Shown piece after piece: positions 1 through 10,899 of a DNA stretch of 64,000 nt. Made by a program: the position numbers and the translations under genes. Below the pieces are notes generated by a model. The model did no database searches. It saw nothing but the letters and a program-made list of their open reading frames with translations, and had not been told where the DNA came from. The stretch's first letter is position 1. The number at the start of each line of letters is the position of its first letter. Source of the stretch: Gongronella butleri (lineage: Eukaryota; Mucoromycota; Mucoromycetes; Mucorales; Cunninghamellaceae); the NCBI GenBank assembly GCA_025201375.1, contig JAIWZP010000023.1, forward strand, positions 124,001 to 188,000, in the 5' to 3' direction.

Positions 1-2534
1 CTTCATCGTTGTCGATTTCGTCCTCTTCCGGAATTTCGTCATCGTGTTTGCCGTTTTTCTGGTGCCGGTGAGGATGCTTGCCATTCGACATTTTATGGTG
101 GCCATTTTTGTTGTCCCAGCCGGTCTCGAGGCGCTCGGCAATGATCGATCGATACATGTCCTCCATGAATTCGCGCGGCACAAGCTCGTACTGGTCGTAA
201 TGCATCCATCGATCGAGGAATTCCTGCAACGTCGGCACCTTTGACCCGTTTTCATGACGAAGCGTCATGATGTGATGCAGCGGCCCAATGGCAATCACGC
301 TGTCACGCGCATGGGTCGCGCCGCTGCCACTGCCACTGCCACTGCCACTGCTGCTGCTGCTGCCGCCATGCTGATGCTGAAGCTGCTGAAGATGCAATTG
401 GTGCAAATCGCGGTGCAAATGCTGCTGGCTCGGATGGTGCTGCGTTCCCACCACGGTGGACGCGCGCATCATCGGCACCGACCCCGATGGTGGCGAATTT
501 TGCTGATGCGATCCTGTTTGACCAATAGGTCGCGTCGCCAATTGCTCCGAGGATGGAATTGAGCTGCCAAAAAAAAAAAAAAAAATACAGGGAAATAAAA
601 AAAATGAGATGGTGTCAAGTCGCGTTTTTTTTTTTTTTTTTTTTTTTGAAAAAAAGGGGTACCTGGAGGCAAGGCTGGCAAGAGATGAGGCTGAATACAT
701 CATGGCGGACGAGGCGGCGGCGGGGGATTTGCGGTGGTCAATGGTGGTGGCGCGTCGGACGAGTCGCTGGCGGTCGTTTTCCTCCTTGATCTTGCGTGCA
801 TACCAAAATACGTCGGATTCGCCATCGGCGTCATACCATGCCTCGGCATTGAGGAAGAGCATAGCCACGACCACCTTGACAACCATGTCCTCGTGGAATT
901 TGACGACGTTTTGGTTGGCGTCGTGCCATTTCTTGGCAAATCGCTCAATGATATACTCGAGAGTCTCCCATTTGCTGGGTAGGCGGAATGTCGTGAGCAG
1001 GATGCGCAGTGCCTCGTCCAGGCGCAGACCCACGAGTCTGAAGCAATCGAGGAACGCGTCGTACACATCGCCATACTGTCGATTGCCCAGATAATACCCA
1101 AGCTGCCGCCTATTCAAATCCGGCGTCTTGAACAGGAAATTCGCAATGCTGATCGGGTCGTGCGCAAGAATATGCTTCTCAATCAAGAACCGGATGCCAT
1201 CCTCAGCGTGTTGTTTGAATTTCCGCAGTGCGGTCGTCAACACCGGGTGGATCTTTCGCGGTGTCGCGGGCGGCGGCGGCGTCGTCACTATTTTATCAAA
1301 AAAAAAATTGCATGAGAGGTTTCTTTTTTTTTTCTCGTTTCTTTCTCTTTTTCTTACTTACCCACAGGAGGCGAAACAGCGCCCGTGAGCCGTGTCTGGT
1401 CTTCTTGGGTGATGTAGACGGTCAATTTGCTGAGCTCGACGATGTTTTTCACTTGAAAGAGGCTGGTTTGGTTGGGTCTGAAGCGGTAGCGATGCTCTGC
1501 GCCCTTGTCGCCGCCGCCCGTGAGATGGCTGTTGCCGACAATGATGTTCTCGTCCATGATGGGCTTGCAAATGAGGAGCAAATCGTTGAAAAGGAACAAA
1601 TATCGATCTTTGACGGTATTGGAATTGATCACCTCAAAGACTGGTGTCTGCAACAGGTGGCGACGCGGCGGCTTTGGCTTGAATGCGGTTGTTTCGGGGG
1701 CAATGGACGCCAAAGTGGGCAAGGCGGTTCGGGGAGGCGAAGAAGAAGCAATCATTTGCGTGGTAGAAGGAGTGAAGGGTGGCTGGGCCGGTGTAGGCGC
1801 GACCAAGGGCGTCGATTGATGTGCTGCTGCGGTCGAAGATGGTGTCTTTGGCATGCCGTTATTGGATGTGGGGGTGCAGCCCTTCATGGCGAGGATTTGG
1901 TTGAATCTGTCCATGGAGGAAGGCGGGGTATCGTCTTTGTGGCGTATCATGATGCTATCGCGCTTTTTGCGCGTGATTGCCGGCTTTTCGAGGTCGTCGT
2001 CCGACATTTCGATGTCGCTGTCATCGTGATGGTGGTGACCATGCGCCGCGTGATGCACGGGCTTGCCCATTTCCTCCTCTTCCTCCTCTTCCACGTCCGA
2101 ATGCGATCGCCGTGTCGATTCACGCTCGTATCGCTGACGCAGCGACATGTACCGCCCGTCCTGCTTCGTCCCTGCCTGCTGCGACGGCTGGTACGAAGAG
2201 GAAACAAACGGCGACAGCCCATAATACTTGCTTGAGTCAAATTCATGCGACGAAGACAGCTCCTTGCCCTGCTCCCAGTTGGGAAACGACGGCACAGATA
2301 CTCCTCGGTCAATGAGCCGCTGCGTCAGCGACGACGACGCTCCGGGTATCGAATGCTTGCGTCCTAAAGACCACAAGATGAGCAAATTTTTACGCAAAAG
2401 CGTGCAAAAACAATCCCCACCCACACAACGTTTTTACCTTGTTCTGGCGACGCATTGACCGTGATGGTAGGGTATGCTTGCGACGACGTCTTTTTATCTT
2501 CTAGCGGGTTGCTTGCGTGTGGTGGAGAGCCCAT
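1..2534 (-). CDS. PH-Sec7 domain protein, Arf-GEF-like (partial, 3' end off window)
   Basis: Exons read as 2438-2534, 1362-2363, 663-1287 and 563 to beyond position 1; about 760 residues are visible. The start at 2534 (MGSPPHASNP) follows a T-rich leader. Residues about 34-260 are low complexity with an acidic and His-rich patch. A PH-like segment (about 270-350, with motif DRYLFLFNDLLLI) follows, then a Sec7 domain from about 395 (EDGIRFLIEK, NFLFKTPDLNR, FRLPSKWETLEY). Sec7 proteins exchange nucleotide on Arf GTPases at Golgi, endosome or plasma membrane. Two oddities: the glutamic-finger position in the FRLPGE motif reads Lys (codon 971-973), and about 150 residues of Ser/Gln/His/Gly-rich sequence split the domain before its last helices (VPTLQEFLDRW to PREFMEDMYRSI). 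Family assignment is firm; whether it is an active GEF is doubtful. The rest of the C-terminus is missing. Confidence 0.85.
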
Positions 2535-3219
2535 TGTCAAGACCAAATAATAAAAAAAGGGGGCTAAACGTGGGGAGGAGAAAGAAAATGTGAAAAAGTG
2601 AATTGAGGTTTTTTTTTTTAGAGTTTCCCCCGCCGGACTTTTGAAGGCGGTGTTTGAAATCGGGTGAGCGCGTCGTCTTTTCACATTTCTGCTCGCGGTT
2701 CCCTTTTTATTCCCTTTTTTTTTCTTTCTTTTTCGGGACTTTTTTTTTTACTCGGACACTCCAGTAGTTTGATCATGCAAGAAAGGATGGAAAAGGTAGA
2801 AAACGAACAGAAAATGAATACAGAGAATCAAGGTGGCCGAGAATTGGGCTCAATGGACTCTTGGTTTCATCATAGAAAGAGCCGATGGCCCATCTTTTGC
2901 GATCAATGATCCACGATTTCAAGATCGAGCGTAAACAACAGCTGAAAAAGAAGTCTGTACCGTCTGACATTGTTGTCCTTGTGGGCAAATTATGGCACTA
3001 TTGGTTCAACCAGTAAACTAGCTTTGTATTCTTGCATTTTTATTGTTTTTATGAGTGATTGGGGGGGAAACGGGGGAAGGGGGAAGGGCAAAAAAAAAAA
3101 AAAAAAGCATTGCCCGGGGGATATGTGTACAACAAAAGTGTGTGTAGTTTCAAACGAAAAGCAGGGAAGGGAAAGGGGGAAAAGAAGGGGGAGATGCGGG
3201 ATTTATAAAAGAGGGATGT
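2535..3219. other. Intergenic spacer, Sec7 gene 5' side to importin alpha 3' end
   Basis: 685 bases with T-runs and A-runs and no convincing exon. It should hold the promoter of the Sec7 gene and the 3' UTR of importin alpha. A purine-rich stretch (about 3060-3200) lies just beyond the importin stop. Confidence 0.6.
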
Positions 3220-5165
3220 TCATGAGCCAAAGTCAAAGGTTTGTTGCTGGGTGTCGTTTTGGAATTGGAAGGAGGTGGGCTGTGTGTCATGGATGATGGG
3301 ATCGTCGTCGCCGAAAAAGACGTCAATGATGCTATAAGCTTTTTTGTAGATTTCCTCGTTTTCGTGGGATTGAAGCTGCGTGATGGTCTCGAGGCCGCCA
3401 CATTCCTCGACAAAGAGCGCGCAGCGGTTGATACCGTCAGGGTCGTGGCGGCTCTCCATATCGCCGACCTTTAGAATGTTGTCGATGCCATCGAGGGCGA
3501 CAAGGACGATGCGATTCTCGGCAACGCGCAACAAATCACACAAGGGTTTGATGCATCCCTGCGAAATCAAGTACATCACCTGCTGCGGCCGATTGAGGCC
3601 CCCGGACGTGGCATTGACAATGGCCCAGCACGCCTCGTTGCGCGTCTTTGGGTCCCCATGCGCAAGCAAATGCACGAGCATTGGCACAATGTTATGGTCA
3701 ATCACCATTTGGATCTGATCGTTGCTGCCTGCCGTGATGTTCGACAGCGCCCAGCACGCCTCCTTGCGTAGAGTCTCCTTGTTGTTGGACAAAAGTGACA
3801 GCAATGCAGGCAACAGGCCGCAATTCAGCGCCACTTGCGTCTGGAAATCCGTGCCGGTCACAATATTGCCAATTGACCGCAAGGCAGGCGTCTGCACCGA
3901 GTGCGACGGATGCATCAGCAGCTCCACAAGGCGGCGGCACACACCATTCTCCACCACCGTCTGCACCTGTTCCTGCGAGCCGTTCGCAAGGTACGACAAT
4001 GCCCAGCATGCGTCAATCAACACCTCCTCGTCGCCGTGGTAAATCAGCTTGGCAAGTACGGGCAGCACCGGATACACCTAGTTGACATTGAGTGAAAAAA
4101 AAAGAGAAGGAAAAAAAAAAAAAAACGAGGATGAGCGTCCAATGCGGCCATTTTCAAAAAAAAAAAATTGGTCTTACCGCCTCCCATTGCTCAGGATTGG
4201 TGTTGCCTCTGCACAGATTGGAAAGCGTCCAGGTGGCATTGCGCACCATGGTGATCTTATGGTTTTCATTGAAAATGGCCAACAATGGCGTGACAATGCC
4301 TTGGCTCAGCACATAGTCGCGGTACGTCGTATTGTCACCCGCAATATTGCCCAGCGCCCACACCGCCTACAATAAAAGAGACGCGTCAGTAAGTATTTCA
4401 TGCCTTTTTTTTTGGGCAGCCATGGCCCTAGATGGTCTTTTATCGCTCATTTTGGCTCTTTTTGTGCCTTTTTACCTGTTCTTTGACATCAGTGACATCG
4501 CTCCCAAGCAGTTGAACAAAGATGGGCACAGCACCATTGTCGACAACAACCTTGGTCTGGTCAGAATTACCAGAGGCAATGTTGGTCAATGCCCACGCGG
4601 CCTCAAACTAGGCAAAAGAAGGGGAAAAATAAAACGTCAGCTCAGTGGGGACGCGTACACGCGTGCGTGGCGAGTTGTTTGTTACCTGAAGCAGACCATG
4701 TTGGGATGTGAGGAATTGGACGAATTTGGGGACAACGCCCGCCTGGATCACCTGCTCAATGGGCGGATTCTGCTCCTTGGACAGCATTTTCCGGAATTTC
4801 ATCGTCGCATCGTACTGGCGCTCCATGTCGTTGCTGAACACGCCCTCAACAAGCACCTGGATATCTTGTGCAAGCTATCAAAAAGAAAAAAACAAGGGAG
4901 GGTAAGCGCTTTTTTCGATTTTTCGCACATTTGCTGTGGCTACCTGGTGCTGCTTAGCCACGGGATCCGCGCCATCCTCGTCGTCGTCACTGTCTTGCCC
5001 GTTTGGATCGGAAAAGTGCACCACATTGCGTCGCTTGGTCAGATTAGCCTCGCGCTTTTGCTTTCTGATTTCAAGCGTGTTTTGCGCTCGCCGGTTGCGC
5101 ACCGTCTCGCTCTGGAACGCATCCTTGTTCTTGAATTTGCCTTTGCGATCAGCTGCCTTGTCCAT
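3220..5165 (-). CDS. SRP1: Importin subunit alpha (karyopherin alpha)
   Basis: Five exons: 4944-5165, 4686-4874, 4476-4607, 4178-4366, 3220-4077. All junctions are phase 0, giving 529 residues, the usual size for the family. Importin alpha binds classical nuclear localisation signals and links cargo to importin beta. The N-terminus is the basic importin-beta-binding region ([20 protein letters not shown]). Armadillo repeats follow, with the recurrent signature of Trp and Asn ([70 protein letters not shown]), which forms the NLS-binding ladder. The C-terminus is acidic and ends in FDFGS. No key residue appears lost. Identification is secure from motif order and length. Confidence 0.97.
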
Positions 5166-6447
5166 CCTGTCGAAAATAAAAGCGTCGTGGGAAGCAACAA
5201 AGAGAGGGGGAGTGAAAGAAAAACGAGAAAAAGAAAAAAAAAGACACACCAAAACCTGCTTTTTCTTTGTTCGTTCGCCTTTTTCAGGTTGCACAAGCAG
5301 TCCATTTTTGGAGGCCGCCTCATCTCGCGGCCTGCCTCACAACAATTGCTTCGCCTCTCGCGCTTTATTTTATTTTATTTTTATTTTTTTGTGCCAACCT
5401 TCCCTTTTTCGATGTGGCGGCCGTCTTTGGCGCATCTCAGCACTGGCGGACGCAGTAGAAAAGCGTCGTCTTTTATTTTTTTTGTTTTGAGAAGGGGATG
5501 GCTCGGACAGGCACGTGAGGCTAAACAATGAATTGCAAAAAAAAAAAAAAAAAAAAGAACAATAAAAAGTGATCGTCATTGGCCATCGTCACCTGCGACA
5601 GCCCACGCAGCCTAAAAAGGGGATGGTTGCTCATCCCCATGAACAATGAAATGTGTGTCCCGGATGCCCCCACCTTGCAGCAGCCTTAAGAAACACAAAA
5701 AATTGAAAAAGCGAAGCTTTTGATAAAATGTAGGATAGCATTGCTCTAGACATTTGCTTGTTTAAATGAATATCGGCGTCTTCGTATATCATACGCATCA
5801 GCAATTCCCCCAGCCGCGTTCCAACGCCGATTTCTCTTTTTAGCGATAAATGGCCATCAACCAAGCACTGGGAGTTCCCGAGACGTACACAACGTGAAAT
5901 GACGAGATTGCAAATCAAGAGGGACACAAATTGCGAACTGCGGCAACAGGCAATTGTGGTGCACCACAAGCAGAATCACAATATTGCTCTTGTCATGACA
6001 AGAAGCATCCGAATCAAAAGTTTTAAAAATTGGGTTTCCATAATTGTGTCAAACTTCCACCAGACAGTCGTCGCTGCAGTACTTGAAGAGAATAAAAAAA
6101 AAAAAAAGAATCATATGATACCATTATGAAAAGTTCTTGTAATTTCGACAGCTGGCATCCGCTGGGAATCGCACTGTACTTCAAAATGCCTAAAATGCAC
6201 CACCATCCAACACACGTTGCAGCATGACGCTGGTGTTGTAGAATTCCAATATGATACTGTATCCATAAAGTCGGACCAGCTGTTCCTCATATCATATCAT
6301 AAATGTTGAACGTATACAGTAGTATTATTGGAGAACCAAGCTGCAGTCTGTCCTTGATGACGACGACGAGGAGCTCATCATCATTAGAATTTACAGCAAT
6401 TGATTGACTTGCACTTGCTTTCTCGTACAGTACAGTACTGTACCGTA
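5166..6447. other. Importin alpha upstream region and start of repeat island
   Basis: 5166-5640 is pyrimidine-rich with long homopolymer runs and is the likely importin alpha promoter and leader. 5640-6447 holds no supported gene. A minus-strand reading at 5631-5969 has ordinary composition but no recognisable domain. TACTGTA-type motifs begin near 6240, marking the change to repeat sequence. Confidence 0.5.
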
Positions 6448-7459
6448 CCCTACAAAAAAAAACGCTACATCACCCGTTTGCGCCTGATTTTTTTGACTTT
6501 TCTAATCACTTTAATCTGTTGTGTATTGATCAATAATGATGTTGGCGTCATGAAACTCGGTGGAGACAATGATATATAAGTAAAATAAAAGATATAAAAA
6601 TATAAAATGGATTGGCAAAGCAGGGGCACATCTATGTTAAAAAGTATACGTGAGACGCGTCACGCGACGCGACGCGTACCCAAGCGCATACAATGGCCTG
6701 TGGAGATGAATTGACATTATGAGTCAGTATCTCCAATTTTTTTGACACAATCGTGGTGATGTCTGATTATTTCTGTCAATTCATTTTGTGGCATATGTGT
6801 CATGCCAGTGATCAGTGCGACAGTTGGTCAAATTACCGCTGTGACGCGTCACGCGCCAGACAAGTATGAAAAAATAATTTTATCTCTAGCTGATCATTTT
6901 AATATTCTTGTTCACTTGAAACATTAATAACTATTTAATTTGAAAGTTCAAAAGTGAATGCTATTGAGTAGCTGTATAAATTATAACATCCAGTCATCCA
7001 GTTCGGGCACCACGGTCACATTAAAGACCTAGCAACTTATGACGGGCGCCAGACGCGTCACAGCGCTAATTTGACCAATTGTCACGCTGGACTCTGCAGG
7101 CATGACATATCTACCACAAAATGAATTGACAGAAATAATCAGACACCTCCACGATTGTGTCAAAAAAATTGGAGATACTGATTCATATTGTCAGTTCACC
7201 TCCACAGGCCAATGTATGCGCTTGGGTACGCGTCGCGTCGCGTGACACGTCTCACGCATTCTTTTTAACATAGATGTACCACTGCTTTGTCTATCAATTT
7301 TATATTTTTACAGCTTTTATTTTACTTGTATATCATTGTCTCCACCGAGTTTCACGACACCAGCTTCATTATTGATCAATACACAACAACAGATAAAAGT
7401 GAATAGAAAAGTCAAAAAAATCAGGCGCAAACGGGTGATGTAGCGTTTTTTTTGTAGGG
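6448..7459. mobile_element. Foldback element 1 (long inverted-repeat MITE, TA target duplication)
   Basis: About 1,012 bp made almost wholly of two inverted arms of about 400 bp around a core of roughly 180 bp. The left end reads CCCTACAAAAAAAA after TA; the right end is its complement followed by TA. The arms share ordered matches: CATCACCCGTTTGCGCC, the TATTGATCAATA region, an ACGCGT cluster (about 6655-6680 and 7227-7250) and a TCTCCAATTTTTTTGACACA block. The core has no ORF. A TA duplication and AT-rich ends suit a non-autonomous Tc1/mariner-type element. A related copy lies at 46727-47778. Confidence 0.8.
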
Positions 7460-7479
7460 TAGTACGGTACAGTACTCCG

Positions 7480-8800
7480 CGAGAATAGAGCAACTTTCAA
7501 GAAGGCCTCTCAATTTCGGTGCAGTAAAGTTGCTGACTTGCTGTTGCAAGGATGAATCTTCTTGTCTTGTCTCCATGTACCGGTAAACAAGTCAGTTAGT
7601 CAGCGCCGCCGGAGAAAATGCTCAAATGCATGATTTTCGTGTTTCTTGAATTTTACGTTCATCACAAATACGTACTCAAAATTCAAGAGTGTTTGATCCG
7701 TCCATTTTATAATAATTTCATTATGTACAGTATGATACAGTACCGTACATAGAAATCGAGCGTGCTATCATTTCAATACTGTACAGGCAGCAGCATCGCG
7801 CTACTGTTGTACACTGCACAGAAACGTATCATGCAGTAATACTGTATGATACACATCATTTACCTTTGAAAAACCAATGATGAGCGTGTTTTTCTGACTT
7901 TGCTGTCCTGTTGTTGCCTCCAGAAATTTTTTTACAGCTCATCTTCCCGCTAATGAAAAATGCGTCATAGCGCAAACTACGGTATGGCCCAGGGTTTAGG
8001 ACGTGCCCGCCCGATTTTTTAAACTCGAAATGCGAAAAACGTCAGATTTAGCCTATTTTGCATTCATCTCGCCATCTGCATGGTCGACCCGTTCAAAAAC
8101 AGCTGCATCGCATACAGCGCAAAATTTGCAACAAAAAAGTTTAAACCCCCAAAGCGCTACGACCACTTTTGAAAAATTCAGGGGTCACACAGGGGTCACA
8201 CATTTCAATCTCAGAAAAATCCAAATTTGGGAAATTTCGAACTCCGAGTGATCAATGCATCCCAAACAGGTAGCTCCGAAATTTGCTATTGGCAGACATA
8301 ATGACAGTTCGCCGCAACTTAAGAAAAATGCCCAAAGAGTGACGCATGAACGGCGATCGACTGGAGAAAAGTGCCTACTTTAGGCAAGATTTTTTTCCAA
8401 AAACTTAAGGTTTGACACTTCCGAATTTAGGTGCTTAAATTGCATGGAATTTTTTTTACTGTATTTTTTTGCAGGTTTCTGTACGCTGTAGAATGGGCTG
8501 CATGCTGGTGAAATGACCGATGCAAAAAGTTAAAACCCAAGCTAGCGCCCTGCAAGTCATCCCATTAGATGCTTTGCCCCCCTGTTTTTTATTAAATATG
8601 ACATACGTAAAAATCGGGGGTTGACTAGACAGTACTTGTCGAGTAAATCGCCGCCATTGAATTTTTTGTTGAAAAAAGTGTATTTCCTCGGCCAGTTTTA
8701 ATCAGATCGCCGTGAAACTTGTTTCATTCGGTGGAGATTCAACAGCAGCATTTGACACGTTAAAAGCATCGTTGGTTATTTTTCCAGTTGTCGAGAAAAG
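7480..8800. repeat. Interspersed repeat family R, copy 1
   Basis: This non-coding stretch recurs, in the same internal order, near 24.2-25.4 kb, 45.3-46.5 kb and 59.7-60.7 kb. Shared landmarks are GTGCCTCCAGAAATTTTTTT-like text (7915), CGCCCGATTTTTT (8009), CATCTGCATGGTCGACCC (8072), CAGCGCAAAATTTGCAAC (8118), CCACTTTTGAAAAATTCAGG (8163), GAACGGCGATCGACTG (8348) and GGTTTGACACTTCC (8409). No coding potential is conserved between copies. The length and diverged state suggest an old transposon family whose ends I cannot define. Confidence 0.75.
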
Positions 8801-10899
8801 CAAGTTTGAAAATTGATCCAATGTTTGATCGACTTTTGCAAGCGGGCAAAGTTCATCCATCGGGCAAGCAAACAATCAGGAAATGACACTCGAGTGCGTC
8901 TCTTTTGATCGGTGCCATTTCACCGCGTTCCACAAAATATTTTGAGAGACTCGTGCCGGATTTGTGGAAATGTCAGAATTTTGAATTCATCTGCACAATG
9001 ACTCGGTCGACTCCTGGTTTTTTGAACGGTTTTTCAAAGAGTCGCGTCGGTACAGTAATAAAACATTACTGTATGTGTAGATTTTGGGCCACCCAACCAT
9101 GATGATTTGTGGCATGTACAGTACAGTAATTCTGCATTTGTAAAAATGTCGAGATTTCGAATTCATCTGCAAAACGATCCAGTCAATCTTGGGGTTTCAC
9201 GTTGTGTTGTTGAATAAGGCACGGCAAAATAGTTAAAGGACAAAGGTTGGAAGGCAATCGATTCATGATTTTACCGCGAAATGAATTTTACAAAAACGCG
9301 CTACAGCCAAATTTTCAGCAATGCCGTGATTCCCGACAAACCACATGATTGACCTTTGTATTTTTATATTTTCTGAGAAGAGAGGAGCAACATCCACTAC
9401 ATGTAAAAGTTTCGTGGAGTTGCGATGAGTCCTTGGTGACGAAATCTTTTTTTTTCAAATTTAGACAAAAAGGTGGGTCAGGTCAAAATGCATCTGGAGG
9501 GTCCCCCGCTTTGAGAGGTTCAGGTCACTCAAATCCGTTTGGCAACCTACACATTGGACATCTGAGAGTCATATTATTTGGTGCATTGAACCCTTCTTTC
9601 TAAGCAAATCTGCAATAAAAAACGGGGGTCATCAATCAAGCTGTTTTCGAGTAATGGGCAATCAAAGCCAAATTTTAGAAAATGAAATTTCTGCATCAGT
9701 TTTGGACGTACGCTGGTGAAACTGGGTTCATCCGACAGAGAATCGAATTCTGCAATTATTGTCACAGCAGCACGCCATCCTTTGTCTTGTCCATTGCCGA
9801 GAAAAACGAACCTGAAATGTTTGATTGGGCGTTGCAAGCGTACAAATATTGCGCATCGGCGTTGCCGAGAGGGATAAAATGATCCCCTTGTGCGTGTCTT
9901 TCCACTTGTAAAATTTAAGCCTGGTCGAATACGTAGCAGCTTGACGCGCTAGAGACAAAATTGTGAATTTATAGATCATTGTCAATCTTGTCAACGATCA
10001 GTCAACCCCCGGTTTTTACTATTGTTCTGAAAAGAGCGAGACCAAAATGCTCACATGCCAAAATTTCATGGAGCTGCAAGCACTCGATAATACGCCACAT
10101 CGATTTTCAAAAATGACGATTTTCCATCGATTTTCCAAGGGGTACTGTCACGAATTTTAACCTGGCAAAACTTGGTTCCTCGAAACTTGTCCTCCCATTT
10201 TTTTTTTTTTTTTTGGCCGGACGCACGCCGCGCTTTTTTTTTTTTCGACGAGCACCATGGCGGTGCCCGGTGCGTGCAAAATGTCCGGGCTGATAGAATG
10301 AATTTTTTTCAGCAAGCGATGCGCAACTGGCTTCCTCTCGTTAGTTTTGGAACATGGGCTTAAAGGCCAATTATAAACATACAATGAAGGATACAACGTG
10401 GAGGGACCAATGGAGACAAAAAAAGGCTTCGCAAGTCAACTCAAAAACCTACTTTGCATAGATGGTGCAAACTTGGAGTCTGTGCCGTGAAAACTGGGCA
10501 ATAAAAATCGGGGTTACCCCAAGGTTTTGTAAAATATATAATCGCGCATCGCGTTTGTCGGGCGGGGATACAGTAAAATGACACCCAAACGCGTCTCATT
10601 TTACTGTACTCGCGCTACTGTAGTTTCACAATTTAGTGCGTTCGGGCCGAAATTGTGAATTTAGGGCAAAACATTACTTTTCTTGCCAATCCTAGTTTAT
10701 ATTTGGCTTTAAAGTCGTTTACGTGAAGCCCAAGGTCCAAATGCCCTACTGTAAAAGTTTTATGGTGTGGAGGTCATTGCATGACTACCAGTCGGCATTT
10801 TCAAAGACGTGGATTTTTAATTCTCAGATCGCTATTTACACCTTTTTCTTTCTCCTTTTTACACGCCTTTTTCTTTCGTTTCTTGACGTTTCTGCCGCC
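8801..10899. other. Gene-free repeat-derived sequence upstream of XPF
   Basis: No exon is supported. The stretch 9640-9840 resembles 8640-8880 (GAAACTGGTTCAT-like and GTCGAGAAAA blocks), indicating a diverged duplication. The block near 10110-10190 (TTTTCCAAGGGGTACTGTC) matches 34830-34880, so this sequence is also interspersed. T-runs occur at 10199 and 10234. The last 200 bases should contain the XPF promoter. Confidence 0.5.

Noticed and set aside
469..1094. Several poly-Phe or poly-Lys readings over T- and A-runs
   Set aside because: They come from homopolymer tracts in introns and leaders and occur all over the window.
4332..5531. 399-codon plus-strand reading
   Set aside because: Lies antisense to importin alpha exons and introns; a shadow with no conserved motif.
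5631..5969. 112-codon minus-strand reading upstream of foldback element 1
   Set aside because: Balanced composition but no domain, no clear splice partners and no expression signal; kept only as a remark in the spacer.
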